DNA from: Geodermatophilaceae bacterium URHB0062
GTDB lineage: Bacteria > Actinomycetota > Actinomycetes > Mycobacteriales > Geodermatophilaceae
Length of the DNA stretch: 64,000 bases
Assembly (NCBI GenBank): GCA_000620185.1
Contig: KK211086.1
Coordinates: forward strand, 345,331 to 409,330
Direction: 5' to 3'
The notes below the pieces were generated by a model. That model was not told the origin of the DNA. It saw only the letters and a list, made by a program, of their open reading frames with translations, and ran no database searches. The first letter of the stretch is position 1. The number at the start of each line of letters is the position of its first letter. Of this stretch, positions 48,348-57,670 are shown piece by piece. Position numbers and translations under genes: made by a program.

Positions 48348-48353
48348 TAGCGT
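48348..48353 (+). promoter_or_regulatory. -10 element for murB, leaderless
   Basis: TAGCGT, GGGGCC, GTG 48360. The divergent methyltransferase gene starts 34 bp away on the other strand with its own TAGGCT, so both promoters lie in one short spacer. Confidence 0.6.
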
Positions 48354-48359
48354 GGGGCC

Positions 48360-49367
48360 GTGCAGGTTCGACGAGACGTCCCCCTGGCGGACCTCACCAC
48401 CCTCGCCGTCGGCGGTCCGATCGAGCGCCTCGTCGAGGTCGAGGACGCCGCCGAACTGGTCGCCGCGGTGCGGGACGCCGACGAGTCGGGGCGGCCCCTC
48501 CTGCTGCTCGGTGGCGGCTCCAACGTGGTGGCGCCGGACGAGGGGTGGCCCGGGGACGTCGTCGCCGTGCGCAGTCGGGGCATCGAGCGGACCGGCGAGC
48601 GCCTGGTGGTGCAGGCCGGCCACGACTGGGACGACCTGGTCGCCTACACGGTGCGGGGCGGCCTGGCGGGCATGGAGGCGTTGTCGGGCATCCCCGGTTC
48701 GACCGGCGCGACCCCCGTGCAGAACGTCGGGGCGTACGGCCAGGAGGTGGCGCAGACCGTCACCGCGGTCCGCGTCTACGACCGCGCGGAGAAGTCCGAG
48801 TACACGCTGACCCCGGCCGAGTGCGGCTTCGCCTACCGGGACAGCCGGCTGAAGCGGGAGCCCGGCCGGTTCGTCGTCCTCGACGTCACCTTCGCGCTGC
48901 ATGCGGGCGAGCTGTCGCGCCCCGTCGGGTACGCCGAGCTGGCCCGCCGGCTGGGCGTGGAGATCGGGGAGCAGGCACCGCTGGCCGACGTCCGGGCGGC
49001 GGTCCTCGAGCTGCGCCGCGGAAAGGGCATGGTGCTCGATCCGGCCGACCCCGACAGCCGCAGCGCGGGCTCCTTCTTCACCAACCCGATCGTCCCCGCC
49101 GAGCTGGCCGTCGAGGGGTGCCCGAGCTGGCCGGCGGGCGACGGGCACGTCAAGCTCAGCGCCGCCTGGCTCGTGCAGCACGCCGGGTTCGGGCGCGGCA
49201 CGCGCCAGGGACACGTCGGGACGTCGTCCCGCCACAGCCTCGCCCTGACCACCGAACCGGGCGCGACGGCCGGGGAGCTGCTCGCCTTCGCCGACCGGGT
49301 CGTCGCGACGGTCCAGGAGAAGTTCGGCGTCACGCTGGAGCGGGAGCCCACCCACGTTCGGCCTTGA
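48360..49367 (+). CDS. murB: UDP-N-acetylenolpyruvoylglucosamine reductase
   Basis: 335 residues from GTG 48360. A flavoprotein that reduces UDP-GlcNAc-enolpyruvate to UDP-MurNAc in cytoplasmic peptidoglycan synthesis. FAD site motifs: LLLGGGSNVV, AGHDWDDLVAYTV, and the GIPGSTGATPVQNVGAYGQE stretch; the catalytic Ser is in SAGSFFTNPIV and the terminal Glu in the usual C-terminal position. Type I length. Single leaderless gene. The tail overlaps the convergent GNAT gene by 38 bp. Confidence 0.95.
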   Translation: MQVRRDVPLADLTTLAVGGPIERLVEVEDAAELVAAVRDADESGRPLLLLGGGSNVVAPDEGWPGDVVAVRSRGIERTGERLVVQAGHDWDDLVAYTVRGGLAGMEALSGIPGSTGATPVQNVGAYGQEVAQTVTAVRVYDRAEKSEYTLTPAECGFAYRDSRLKREPGRFVVLDVTFALHAGELSRPVGYAELARRLGVEIGEQAPLADVRAAVLELRRGKGMVLDPADPDSRSAGSFFTNPIVPAELAVEGCPSWPAGDGHVKLSAAWLVQHAGFGRGTRQGHVGTSSRHSLALTTEPGATAGELLAFADRVVATVQEKFGVTLEREPTHVRP

Positions 49368-49848
49368 GGTCGAGGAACATCACGTGCAGGCCGACGTATC
49401 CGTGCTCGGCGTGGTCGAAGGCCCCGGGCACGGTGGTGAGGATCCGGAAGCCGAGGGACTGCCAGAGCCGCACCGCCGCGGTGTTGGTCTCGACGACGGC
49501 GTTGAACTGGATGCCCCGGTATCCGGCAGCACGGGCCCAGGTGACGACGTGCTCGCCGAGCGCGCGACCGACGCCGCGCCCCTGCGCCCGAGGATCGATC
49601 ATGAAGCTGCCGGTGGCGATGTGCGCACCACGGCCCGGCCGGTTGGGGCCCATCTTCGCCGACCCCAGCACCCTGGGGCCGTCCACCGCCACCACCGTCC
49701 GCCCCGGGGGCTCCTCCATCCAGAGCGGCAGGGCTTCGTCCGCCGACAGGCCGTCGGGATAGGCGTACGTGCGGCCCTCCGCGACGATCGCCGAGAAGAA
49801 GGGGTAGATCAGGGACCAGTCGGCCTCGCGTGCCGGACGGATCTCCAT
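49330..49848 (-). CDS. GNAT-family N-acetyltransferase
   Basis: 172 residues. The acetyl-CoA loop is FMIDPRAQGRGVGRALGEHV and the sequence GIQFNAVVETNTAAVRLWQS follows, the pattern of phosphinothricin-acetyltransferase-like GNATs. The short early segment 'IRPAREADWSLIYPFF' is typical. It could N-acetylate an amino acid or drug-like molecule; none is fixed. Four bp after the SDR stop, so both belong to one transcript. Overlaps murB by 38 bp at the 3' ends. Confidence 0.86.
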   Translation of the reverse strand: MEIRPAREADWSLIYPFFSAIVAEGRTYAYPDGLSADEALPLWMEEPPGRTVVAVDGPRVLGSAKMGPNRPGRGAHIATGSFMIDPRAQGRGVGRALGEHVVTWARAAGYRGIQFNAVVETNTAAVRLWQSLGFRILTTVPGAFDHAEHGYVGLHVMFLDLKAERGWAPAPA

Positions 49849-49852
49849 CGGC

Positions 49853-50638
49853 TCAGCTCTCCCGGGCGACCTTGTGCTGCGCGGCCTGCGCCAGCGGTCG
49901 CACCACCATCAGGTCGATGTTGACGTGGTGCGGGCGGGTGACCGTCCAGGCGATGCAGTCGGCGATGTCGTCGGCCACCAGCGGCTCGCGGACCCCGCGG
50001 TACACGGCGTCGGCCGCATCGGCGGACCCGAGCCGGTTGAGCGAGAACTCGTCCGTGCGCACCATGCCGGGGGCGATCTCGATCACCCGGACCGGCTCCC
50101 CGTTGAGCTCGAGCCGCAACGTCTCGGCCAGCGTGTGCACGCCGTGCTTGGCCGCGGTGTACGACGCCCCGCCCTCGTAGGACACCATGGCCGCCGTCGA
50201 GCTGACGAACACCAGGTCGGCCGCTCCGGAGGCGCGCAGCGCCGGCAGCAGCGCCTTGGTCAGCCGCACGGTGCCGAGCACGTTCACGTCGTAGGCGCGC
50301 GACCACGAGTCCAGGTCGGCGTCGGCGACGGGCAGGGCGTCGAACGCGCCGCCGGCGTTGTTGACCAGCACGTCGACCCGGTCGATGGCGTCGGCGAAGG
50401 CACCGACGGACGCCGGGTCGGTGACGTCCAGCGTCAGCGCGCGCGCCCCGATCGAGGCGGCCAGCGACTCCAGCCGGTCGATCCGCCGGGCCCCGACGAC
50501 GACGTCGAAGCCCTCGGCGGCGAGCCGAGCCGCGGTGGCCGCCCCGATCCCGCTGGAGGCACCGGTGACGACGGCGGTGCGGCCCTGTCCGGGCAAGGGG
50601 CGGGAACCGGGGGAGTGGGACGGGTCGGTACCGGGCAT
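49853..50638 (-). CDS. Short-chain dehydrogenase/reductase (Rv0484c-like)
   Basis: 261 residues from ATG 50638. Classical SDR: cofactor loop VVTGASSGIGAATAARL with GARRIDR after it (suggesting NADP), NNAGGAFD, the catalytic Ser in VFVSSTAAM and YTAAKHG (Tyr-x3-Lys). It is divergent from mshA, as Rv0484c is near Rv0486 in M. tuberculosis. Substrate unknown. A long in-frame extension upstream of the ATG lacks similarity. Confidence 0.88.
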   Translation of the reverse strand: MPGTDPSHSPGSRPLPGQGRTAVVTGASSGIGAATAARLAAEGFDVVVGARRIDRLESLAASIGARALTLDVTDPASVGAFADAIDRVDVLVNNAGGAFDALPVADADLDSWSRAYDVNVLGTVRLTKALLPALRASGAADLVFVSSTAAMVSYEGGASYTAAKHGVHTLAETLRLELNGEPVRVIEIAPGMVRTDEFSLNRLGSADAADAVYRGVREPLVADDIADCIAWTVTRPHHVNIDLMVVRPLAQAAQHKVARES

Positions 50639-50729
50639 GAACCACATCCTGACGCTGTTGCAGGATGGAGAGTCGACAGGGGGCCGTTCCGGGCCCCGAT
50701 CCGAGCAGTGAAGAGCGGGGAGGACGCAC

Positions 50730-52079
50730 GTGCCCGCTCGCCGGCGATCCCGCCCCGGCACTCCGCGGCGGGTGGCGACGCTCTCGGTGCACACCAGCCC
50801 GCTCGACCAGCCCGGCGCGGGTGACGCCGGCGGGATGAACGTCTACATCGTCGAGGCCTCCCGGCGGCTGGCCGCCCGCGGCGTCGAGGTCGACATCTTC
50901 ACCCGCGCCACCTCCAGCGACCTCCCGCCCGTGGTCGAGATGAGCCCCGGCGTGACCGTGCGGCACGTCAGCGCCGGCCCCTTCGAGGAGCTCGGCAAGG
51001 AGGAGCTCCCGGCCCAGTTGTGCGCCTTCACCGCCGCCGTCCTGCGCGCGGAGGCCCAGCACGAACCGGGTTACTACGACGTCGTGCACTCGCACTACTG
51101 GCTCTCCGGCCAGGTCGGCTGGCTGGCCCGCGACCGGTGGAGCGTGCCGCTGATCCACACCGCGCACACGCTCGCCAAGGTGAAGAACGAGGCGCTCGCG
51201 GCCGGCGACCGGCCCGAGCCGCGCGCCCGGGTCGTCGGCGAGGAGCAGGTCGTCGCCGAGGCCGACCGGCTGATCGCCAACACCGACGAGGAGGCCCGCC
51301 AGCTCGTCCGCCTGTACGGGGCCGACCCGGAGCGCACGCTCGTCGTCCCCCCGGGCGTCGACCTCGACAGGTTCGCGCCCGGTGACCGGGCGGCCGCCCG
51401 CCGGGCGATCGGCATGCCGCAGGACGCGCTCGTGCTGCTCTTCGTCGGCCGCATCCAGCCGCTCAAGGCCCCCGACGTACTCCTGCACGCCGCCGCGCAA
51501 CTGCTCGCCGACGACCCGGCGCTGCGTGGCCGCCTGCGCGTGCACGTCGTCGGCGCGCCCAGCGGCTCGGGTCTCGAGGCCCCGGAGCAACTGCAGAAGC
51601 TCGCCGGATCCCTCGGCATCGCCGACGTCGTCACGTTCTACCCACCGCAACCCCCGGAGCGGCTCGCCGACCACTACCGGGCCGCCGACGTGACCGTCGT
51701 CCCCAGCCACAACGAGTCCTTCGGGCTGGTGGCGCTGGAGGCGCAGGCCTGCGGCACCCCCGTCGTCGCCGCGGCGGTCGGAGGCCTCCGGACGGCGGTC
51801 CGCGACGGCGTCTCCGGCGTCCTCGTCCACGGGCACGACCCACGCGACTACGCGGGCGCCGTCCGCGCGGTGCTCGCCCGTCGGGAGCTGCTCTCCGCGG
51901 GCGCCCGCCGGCATGCCTGCCGGTTCTCCTGGGACCGCACCGCCGACGCCCTGATCGAGGCCTACACCCGCGCAGGGGAGGAGATGGCCACCCGCGCGGC
52001 CGCGGAGGTCGTTGCGGCCCGGCCGCTGCGGCTCGTGGGCCCGGCGCGCAACATCCCGGGCATCCAGGTGGCCCGGTGA
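50730..52079 (+). CDS. mshA: D-inositol-3-phosphate glycosyltransferase
   Basis: 449 residues, GTG 50730 with GGGGAGGA upstream. GT4 fold, first step of mycothiol synthesis: transfers GlcNAc from UDP-GlcNAc to inositol 3-phosphate. The MshA-specific N-terminus [20 protein letters not shown] and the central [18 protein letters not shown] and [16 protein letters not shown] are present; the nucleotide-sugar motif is [20 protein letters not shown] (Glu-x7-Glu). All fit the family. Followed by YbjN, MFS, AONS-type and gpm1 genes as in the M. tuberculosis region Rv0486-Rv0489. Confidence 0.97.
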   Translation: MPARRRSRPGTPRRVATLSVHTSPLDQPGAGDAGGMNVYIVEASRRLAARGVEVDIFTRATSSDLPPVVEMSPGVTVRHVSAGPFEELGKEELPAQLCAFTAAVLRAEAQHEPGYYDVVHSHYWLSGQVGWLARDRWSVPLIHTAHTLAKVKNEALAAGDRPEPRARVVGEEQVVAEADRLIANTDEEARQLVRLYGADPERTLVVPPGVDLDRFAPGDRAAARRAIGMPQDALVLLFVGRIQPLKAPDVLLHAAAQLLADDPALRGRLRVHVVGAPSGSGLEAPEQLQKLAGSLGIADVVTFYPPQPPERLADHYRAADVTVVPSHNESFGLVALEAQACGTPVVAAAVGGLRTAVRDGVSGVLVHGHDPRDYAGAVRAVLARRELLSAGARRHACRFSWDRTADALIEAYTRAGEEMATRAAAEVVAARPLRLVGPARNIPGIQVAR

Positions 52080-52092
52080 GCAGGATGACCTC

Positions 52093-52605
52093 GTGAGCAC
52101 GGTCGACCAGCTGGACGCCGTCATCGAGCAGGCGGTGCGGGACGGCGACCTCGCCCACGAGCACCCCGCGCCCGGCCGGTGGCTGGTCGACCTGCCCGGC
52201 ACCAAGAAGCTCAAGACCGTCTGCGGGCTGATCGTCGGCGAGCACGCGCTGCGGGTGGAGGCCTTCGTCTGCCGCCAGCCCGACGAGAACCGCGAGCAGC
52301 TGTGGACCTTCCTGCTCCAGCACAACGCCCGCATGTACGGCGTCGCCTACTCGATCGACTCCGTCGGCGACGTCTACCTGACCGGCCGCCTGCCGCACGC
52401 CGCCGTCACGCCGGAGGAGATCGACCGGATCCTGGGGGCGGTGCTCAGCTACGCCGACGACCACTTCAACGCGATGCTGGAGATCGGCTTCGGTACCTCC
52501 ATCAAGCGCGAGTGGGACTGGCGGGTCAAGCGCGGTGAGTCGCTGCGCAACCTCGAGGCCTTCGCCGCCTTCGCCGACCCGACCCGGAGGTCCGACGGCA
52601 CGTGA
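52093..52605 (+). CDS. YbjN-domain protein (Rv0487-like)
   Basis: 170 residues from GTG 52093, with AGGA nine bases upstream. The YbjN fold (type III secretion chaperone-like) is recognisable: LPGTKKLKTVCGLIVGEHAL, LQHNARMYGVAYSIDSVGDV and NAMLEIGFGTSIKREWDWR. Its function is unknown; in mycobacteria it is next to mshA. Overlaps the MFS gene start by 4 bp. Confidence 0.88.
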   Translation: MSTVDQLDAVIEQAVRDGDLAHEHPAPGRWLVDLPGTKKLKTVCGLIVGEHALRVEAFVCRQPDENREQLWTFLLQHNARMYGVAYSIDSVGDVYLTGRLPHAAVTPEEIDRILGAVLSYADDHFNAMLEIGFGTSIKREWDWRVKRGESLRNLEAFAAFADPTRRSDGT

Positions 52606-54227
52606 CGGCCACCGATCGCGCCACCGCGTCCGAGGCATCGCCCGGCTACGCGCGGCGCTGGTGGGTGCTCGCCACCATGACCGTCTGCCTCCTCGTGGTG
52701 ATCACGGGGAACACCATCCTCAACGTCGCCATCCCGACGTTGCAGCGCGAGCTCGGCGCCACGCAGGGCGAGCTGCAGTGGGCGGTCGACGCATACATCC
52801 TGGTGTTCGCCGGGCTGCTCTTCTCCTGGGGCGTGATCGGCGACCGCATCGGCCGGAAGCGGGTCCTGCTCATCGGCCTGAGCATCTTCGCGCTCGGCTC
52901 GGTGTTCGCCGCCTTCAGCGACAGCCCGATCGAGCTGATCGGCTGGCGCGCGGTCATGGGCATCGGCGGGGCAGCCGTCCAGCCGACCACCCTCGCCGTC
53001 ATCACCAACGTGTTCCCGCCCCGGGAACGCGGCCGCGCCATCGGCGTGTGGGCCGGCACCGCCGGGATCGCCGTCGCCGGTGGCCCGCTGGCCGGCGGCG
53101 CGGTGCTCGAGCACTTGTGGTGGGGGGCGGTCTTCCTGATCGGCGTCCCCGTCGCCCTGCTCGGGATCGTCGCCGTCGTCGCCTTCGTCCCCGAGTCCAG
53201 GGACCCCTCGCCGGGCCGGCTGGACATCCCCGGCGTGCTGCTGTCGATCGCGGCGCTCGCCGGCCTGGTCTACGGGATCATCCACGGCGGGTCCGGCGCC
53301 GGCTGGACGACGCCCGGCGTGCTGGTCCCGCTCGTCGGCGGCCTCGTGCTCCTGGCCGTCTTCGTCTGGCTGCAGCGGCGCTCCACCCATCCCGCGCTCG
53401 ACGTCTCGCTGTTCCGCAACCCGGCGTTCTCCGCGGCTGCGGCCGCGCTGGGGCTCAACTTCTTCGCGCTGCTCGGCGCCACGTTCTACCTCGTCTACTA
53501 CCTCCAGGGCGTCCGCGGTTACACCCCGCTGCAGAGCGGCGCCGCGCTCATCCCCGTCGCCCTCGGCATGGCGCTCATGGCTCCGCGCAGCTCCGGCCTG
53601 GCCGACCGGTTCGGGGCCAAGGCGGTCTGCGCCTCCGGCTTCCTGCTGATCGCCTTGTCGTTCGTCGGCGTCCAGTTGCTCGGCCCGACGACGCAGGTGT
53701 GGCTGCTGCTCGTGGTGCTGTCCGTGCAGGGGCTCGGCATGGGGGCGGTGATGGCCCCGGCCACGGAGTCGATCATGAGCGTCGTGCCGCGCGAGAAGGC
53801 CGGCGCGGGAGCCGCCGTCAACAACTCCGTGCGGCAGGTGGGTGGCGCGCTCGGAGTCGCGATCCTGGGTTCGGTGCTGGCGGCGTCCTACGCCGCGCAC
53901 CTCGGCACAGCCGTCGACGCGCTCCCTGCCGGCGCCCGGGCCGGTGCCGGGGAGTCGATCGTCGCCACGCTGCAGGCGGTCGCCCAGGTGGAGGCGGGCG
54001 GGGACGAGCACGCCGCGCGGGCCGCCGCGGGCCTCGTGGAACCGGCCCGGGAGGCCTTCGTCTCCGCCATGCACACCACCGCCGTGTTCACCGCCGGGGC
54101 CGCGATCGTCGCCGCCTTCGTCGTGCTCGTGTGGCTGCCGGGTCGCCGTTCGAAGGAACGCCCGTCACGCAGTGACTCGAAGGAGCAACGCTCGGTTGAC
54201 GACGGGCAGCCGCGCCGCACACCCTGA
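52602..54227 (+). CDS. DHA2-family (14-TM) MFS drug transporter
   Basis: 541 residues, about 14 TM helices. Motif A is GVIGDRIGRKRVLLIGLSIF, motif C GGPLAGGAVLEHLWWGAVFL, and TILNVAIPTLQRELGATQGE is typical of EmrB/QacA proteins. Such proteins export drugs or amphiphiles against H+. A 25-residue charged tail at the end overlaps the start of the next gene. GTG start 52602 overlaps the YbjN stop. Whether it has a role in thiol or peptide export near mshA is unknown. Confidence 0.9.
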   Translation: MTATDRATASEASPGYARRWWVLATMTVCLLVVITGNTILNVAIPTLQRELGATQGELQWAVDAYILVFAGLLFSWGVIGDRIGRKRVLLIGLSIFALGSVFAAFSDSPIELIGWRAVMGIGGAAVQPTTLAVITNVFPPRERGRAIGVWAGTAGIAVAGGPLAGGAVLEHLWWGAVFLIGVPVALLGIVAVVAFVPESRDPSPGRLDIPGVLLSIAALAGLVYGIIHGGSGAGWTTPGVLVPLVGGLVLLAVFVWLQRRSTHPALDVSLFRNPAFSAAAAALGLNFFALLGATFYLVYYLQGVRGYTPLQSGAALIPVALGMALMAPRSSGLADRFGAKAVCASGFLLIALSFVGVQLLGPTTQVWLLLVVLSVQGLGMGAVMAPATESIMSVVPREKAGAGAAVNNSVRQVGGALGVAILGSVLAASYAAHLGTAVDALPAGARAGAGESIVATLQAVAQVEAGGDEHAARAAAGLVEPAREAFVSAMHTTAVFTAGAAIVAAFVVLVWLPGRRSKERPSRSDSKEQRSVDDGQPRRTP

Positions 54228-55482
54228 CCAGGTGCAGGGACGTCGGGATCCGTTCGCGCCCCTGGTGGAGAACAGCCTCGCGGCGATGTTCCGCCGGCAC
54301 GCCGCGGACGGCCTTGCCACCCACGCCGTGCCCACCGGCGGCGCCCCGCAGCCGGTCACGCGCTACGGCGACGGCCGGCACCGGATCAACCTGGGGAGCA
54401 ACAACTACCTGGGCCTGGCCGGCGATCCCCGCGTGGTGGAGGCCGCCACGGCCGCCCTCCGGCAGTACGGCACGAGCACCTCGGGCAGCCGCGTCCTCAA
54501 CGGCACGACCCGGCTGCACCTCCAGCTCGAGGACGAGCTGGCCGACCACTACGGCGCCGAGGCGGCCGTGCTCACCTCGTCCGGCATCAACGCGAACCTG
54601 GCGCTGCTGTCGACCCTCGGCCACCCCGGCGACGTCCTGCTGGTCGATGCCCACGCGCACGCCAGCGTGCACGCCGGGGCCGCCGCCAGCCGTGGCACGG
54701 TGAGCCGGTTCCGGCACAACAGCGTCGAGTCGCTGGCCCAGCGGCTGGAACGGCTCGATCCGCGTGCCGGCGCGGTCGTGGTGGTCGACGGCGTCTACTC
54801 CATGACGGGGGCCACCGCGCCGCTGGCCGAGATCGCGGCCCTCTGCGACCGGTTCTCCGCGCGACTGGTCGTGGACGAGGCGCACGGCCTGGGCGTCCTG
54901 GGTGCCGGCGGACGCGGTGCGGTCGAGGAGACCGGCGTCCTGGACCGCGTGGACGCCGTCACGGTGGCGTTCAGCAAGTCGCTGGCCAGCGTCGGGGGCG
55001 CGGTGATGACGACTCGTGCGGCGGCCGACGGGATCCGCGCCTCGGCACTGCCCTACGTGTTCAGCGCCGCCAACGAACCGGCGGGCGTGGGCGCCGCCCT
55101 CGCCGCGCTGCGGATCCTGCGCAGCGAGCCCGAACGCATGCAGCGCACCCGCGAGAACGGCGCACTCCTGCGCCGGTCGCTCGCCGAGGCCGGCGCGACG
55201 CCCGCTCCGGGGCGCGGGGCGGTGCTTGCCGTCCCCACCGGGGACGACCTGACCACCGACGCCTGGAAGGCGGCGTTCGACGCCGGGGTCTACGTCAACG
55301 CGGTCGCCTATCCCGCCGTCCCGCGGGGGCAGGCCGTGCTCCGCCTGTCGGTCATGGCGACGCACACCGAGCAGCAGCTGACGACGGCCGCCGCCGTCAT
55401 CGGCGAGGCGATCGAGAAGGCCCGCGCCGTGGTCGCCGCGCGTGGCGGGGCGCCGCACGCCGTGGACGCGGCCATCGCCTGA
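54196..55482 (+). CDS. Alpha-oxoamine synthase (KBL/BioF-like PLP enzyme)
   Basis: 428 residues from TTG 54196, chosen because AAGGAG lies ten bases upstream; GTG 54232 would give 416. Fold-type I PLP enzyme: [52 protein letters not shown], the cofactor Asp in [12 protein letters not shown], and Lys261 in [13 protein letters not shown]. It condenses an amino acid with an acyl-CoA; 2-amino-3-ketobutyrate CoA ligase and 8-amino-7-oxononanoate synthase are the two main choices and the motifs do not decide. No biotin gene is nearby. Overlaps the MFS tail by 32 bp. Confidence 0.86.
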   Translation: MTTGSRAAHPDQVQGRRDPFAPLVENSLAAMFRRHAADGLATHAVPTGGAPQPVTRYGDGRHRINLGSNNYLGLAGDPRVVEAATAALRQYGTSTSGSRVLNGTTRLHLQLEDELADHYGAEAAVLTSSGINANLALLSTLGHPGDVLLVDAHAHASVHAGAAASRGTVSRFRHNSVESLAQRLERLDPRAGAVVVVDGVYSMTGATAPLAEIAALCDRFSARLVVDEAHGLGVLGAGGRGAVEETGVLDRVDAVTVAFSKSLASVGGAVMTTRAAADGIRASALPYVFSAANEPAGVGAALAALRILRSEPERMQRTRENGALLRRSLAEAGATPAPGRGAVLAVPTGDDLTTDAWKAAFDAGVYVNAVAYPAVPRGQAVLRLSVMATHTEQQLTTAAAVIGEAIEKARAVVAARGGAPHAVDAAIA

Positions 55483-55508
55483 CCCCGTTCGCGCGGTTAG
55501 CGTGACCG

Positions 55509-55814
55509 GTGATGGCCGCACCTCCGCCCGATCCGCGACGCCGCGGCCGGAACCTGATGGGCGTCGTGGCCGCCTCCGCGCTGGTCTATCCGCTGCTGGT
55601 CTGCGCCGTCGAGCTGGTCTTCGCCCAGCTGCTCGCCGTCGACGTCCGCGCCACGGTGCTGTGGCTGCTGCTCGGCGTCCTGTGCAGCATCGCCCTGGTG
55701 GCCGCGGTGCGGTGGGGAGCCGAGCGCCCGGTGCGCAGCCCGTGGCTGCTGCTGGGTCTGGCGCCGCCGGCGGTCTACGAGCTGTGGCTGGTCTGGCCCG
55801 CGCTGACCGCCTGA
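55509..55814 (+). CDS. Small membrane protein
   Basis: 101 residues from GTG 55509 (or ATG 55512). A TAGCGT hexamer (55498-55503) lies five bases upstream of the GTG, which suggests a leaderless start. Three hydrophobic helices, [40 protein letters not shown] and [20 protein letters not shown], with a basic N-terminus (PDPRRRGRN). No known motif. It precedes gpm1 by 23 bp. Confidence 0.72.
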   Translation: MMAAPPPDPRRRGRNLMGVVAASALVYPLLVCAVELVFAQLLAVDVRATVLWLLLGVLCSIALVAAVRWGAERPVRSPWLLLGLAPPAVYELWLVWPALTA

Positions 55815-55837
55815 GCCGCATCGGGCAGGATGACGGC

Positions 55838-56599
55838 GTGACCGGGACCGCGACAGGAACACTCGTGCTGCTCCGCCACGGCGAGAGCGAGTGGAACAAG
55901 GCCAACCTCTTCACCGGCTGGGTGGACGTCGCCCTGTCCGAGAAGGGGCGCGCGGAGGCCACGCGCGGCGGCGAGCTGCTGGCCGAGCACGACCTGCTCC
56001 CCGACGTCCTGCACACGTCGGTGCTCAAGCGGGCCATCACCACCGCCGAGCTCGCGCTCACCGCCGCCGACCGCCAGTGGATCCCCGTTCGCCGGTCGTG
56101 GCGGCTCAACGAGCGGCACTACGGCGCGCTGCAGGGCAAGGACAAGGCCCAGACCCTCGCCGAGTACGGCGAGGAGCAGTTCATGGTCTGGCGCCGGTCG
56201 TACGCCACCCCACCGCCGCCGATCGAGACGGGCAGCGAGTACTCCCAGGACGACGATCCGCGCTACCTGGAGCTGCCGCCGGAGGTGCGCCCCGCGACCG
56301 AGTGCCTGGCCGACGTCGTCGTCCGGATGCTGCCGTACTGGTACGACGCGATCGTCCCCGACCTGCGGGCGGGCCAGACGGTGCTCGTGGCCGCGCACGG
56401 CAACAGCCTCCGGGCGCTGGTCAAGCACCTCGACGGCATGGGTGAGGACGAGGTGGTGGGGCTCAACATCCCGACCGGCGTCCCCCTGCGCTACGACCTG
56501 GACGACGACCTGCGCCCGGTGAAGCCCGGCGGTCAGTACCTCGACCCGGAGGCGGCCGCGGCAGCCATCGAGGCCGTCAAGAACCAGGGCAAGAAGTAG
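55838..56599 (+). CDS. gpm1: 2,3-bisphosphoglycerate-dependent phosphoglycerate mutase
   Basis: 253 residues from GTG 55838, with AGGA about eight bases upstream. Glycolytic enzyme interconverting 3- and 2-phosphoglycerate. The RHG motif is [11 protein letters not shown] (His14), and [29 protein letters not shown] and [10 protein letters not shown] are all typical. Length is that of the 2,3-BPG-dependent type. The gene is followed by a cluster of hairpins and by phoU in the opposite direction. Confidence 0.96.
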   Translation: MTGTATGTLVLLRHGESEWNKANLFTGWVDVALSEKGRAEATRGGELLAEHDLLPDVLHTSVLKRAITTAELALTAADRQWIPVRRSWRLNERHYGALQGKDKAQTLAEYGEEQFMVWRRSYATPPPPIETGSEYSQDDDPRYLELPPEVRPATECLADVVVRMLPYWYDAIVPDLRAGQTVLVAAHGNSLRALVKHLDGMGEDEVVGLNIPTGVPLRYDLDDDLRPVKPGGQYLDPEAAAAAIEAVKNQGKK

Positions 56600-56606
56600 C
56601 AGTCCT

Positions 56607-56648
56607 GTCGCGCCGAGTGGGCCCCGAAGGGGTCCGCGCAGGCGCGAC
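56607..56648 (+). terminator. Nested hairpin after gpm1
   Basis: Outer arms GTCGCGCC (56607-56614) and GGCGCGAC (56641-56648); inner stem GGCCCC/GGGGTCC around a GAA loop. It starts eight bases after the gpm1 stop. It is the likely terminator of gpm1. Confidence 0.75.
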
Positions 56649-56652
56649 GAAG

Positions 56653-56809
56653 GGGCTCAGCGCAGACCGGGGACGGCTCCTGGCCGCGGCGCGGTCCGGA
56701 GGACCGCAATGTCATAGCGCTGCGGGCTCAGCGCAGACCGGGGACGGCTGCTGGCCGCGGCGCGGTCCGGAGGGCCGCAATGTCATAGCGGTGCGGTCCG
56801 GAGGACCGC
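56653..56809 (+). repeat. 71-bp tandem repeat plus third partial copy, each with a GCGGTCC-GGA-GGACCGC hairpin
   Basis: Unit 1 is 56653-56723 and unit 2 is 56724-56794, differing at only a few bases. A third partial copy begins at about 56793 and keeps only the hairpin. The hairpins are at 56691-56707, 56762-56778 (one G-T pair) and 56793-56809, each followed by an (A/G)ATGTCAT tail. It lies between convergent gpm1 and phoU. No gene is apparent inside. Confidence 0.88.
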
Positions 56810-56819
56810 GATGTCATCC

Positions 56820-57482
56820 TCACCCGGAGGACGACGATGACGTAGCGAGCTCACCCGTGACCAGGTAGATCACCCGCTTGGCCACGCTGACCGCGTGGTC
56901 GGCGAACCGCTCGTAGTAGCGGCCGAGCAGGGTGATGTCGATCGCGGCCTCGATGCCGTAGGGCCACTCGTCGGAGAGCACCTCGCGGAAGAGGCCGCGG
57001 TGCAGGCGGTCCATGGCGTCGTCGTCGGTCTCCAGTTCGCGGGCCGCCGCCACGTCCCGCTTGGCGATCACCGTGCCGGCCTTGGCGACGAGCATCTCGG
57101 CGACGTGCCCGGCCTCGAGGAACGCCGGCCGGACCTCCTGCGGAACGGCGTGCTCGGGGAAGCGCATCCGCGCCACCTTGGCGATGTGCTCAGCCAGGTC
57201 GCCCATGCGCTCCAGGTCGCTGGCGATGCGGGTCGCGGTGACGATCGTGCGCAGGTCGGTGGCCACCGGCTGCTGGCGCGCCAGCAGCGTGAAGCAGCGC
57301 TGGTCGATGCTCTCGCGGGTGGCGTCGATCTGCTCGTCACCGGCGATGACCAGGTCCGCGAGGGCGACGTCCGCGTCGAGCAGCGCCGTGGTGGCGGTGC
57401 TCATCTGCGAGCCCACCGAGTTGGCCATCTCCACCAGGCAGGTCCGGATGTCGTCCAGTTCCTCGCGGTAGCTGTCCCGCAC
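56820..57482 (-). CDS. phoU: PhoU phosphate-signalling protein
   Basis: 220 residues from GTG 57482, with GAGGAGG eight bases upstream; a longer frame extends into the senX3 region. Two tandem three-helix PhoU domains are visible: VRDSYREELDDIRTCLVEMA, then the metal-binding RIASDLERMGDLAEHIAKVA and the second copy LLGRYYERFADHAVSVAKRV. PhoU damps the PhoR/SenX3 kinase when phosphate is abundant and connects it to Pst. It is divergent from senX3, with a PHO box in between. Confidence 0.94.
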   Translation of the reverse strand: MRDSYREELDDIRTCLVEMANSVGSQMSTATTALLDADVALADLVIAGDEQIDATRESIDQRCFTLLARQQPVATDLRTIVTATRIASDLERMGDLAEHIAKVARMRFPEHAVPQEVRPAFLEAGHVAEMLVAKAGTVIAKRDVAAARELETDDDAMDRLHRGLFREVLSDEWPYGIEAAIDITLLGRYYERFADHAVSVAKRVIYLVTGELATSSSSSG

Positions 57483-57565
57483 GTCGTGCCTCCTCGTACG
57501 CCCACGGCCGTCGATCGGCCCGGCCTGCCACGACGGTAGGCGCGTGGCGGCGTCGTGCCGCGACG

Positions 57566-57598
57566 TTGCGGTGAACGGAAGTGCACCGTCAGGTGAAC
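57566..57598 (-). promoter_or_regulatory. PHO box between phoU and senX3
   Basis: Reading toward phoU the three 11-bp units are GTTCACCTGAC (57588-57598), GGTGCACTTCC (57577-57587, weak) and GTTCACCGCAA (57566-57576). Outer units keep the GTTCACC core at 22-bp phase, as in the pstS promoter. RegX3/PhoP-type control of phoU, and perhaps autoregulation of senX3-regX3, is expected. Confidence 0.72.
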
Positions 57599-57658
57599 AG
57601 TGACCCGTACGGGGCGGGGAACGGTCCTCCGCCCGCCTGTGCGGCCGCTCCACCGCCC

Positions 57659-57664
57659 TAACAT
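57659..57664 (+). promoter_or_regulatory. -10 element for senX3, leaderless
   Basis: TAACAT, CGGGTC, GTG 57671. It is 61 bp downstream of the PHO box. Confidence 0.6.
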
Positions 57665-57670
57665 CGGGTC

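Noticed and set aside
46614-49355. A 913-codon leftward frame covering three genes
   Set aside because: Only the first 279 codons from ATG 47453 show family similarity. The rest is the antisense of a methyltransferase gene and murB, an effect of high GC codon bias.
56653-56809. CRISPR-like array after gpm1
   Set aside because: Units are 71 bp and contiguous, only two and a part; no cas genes are in the window.
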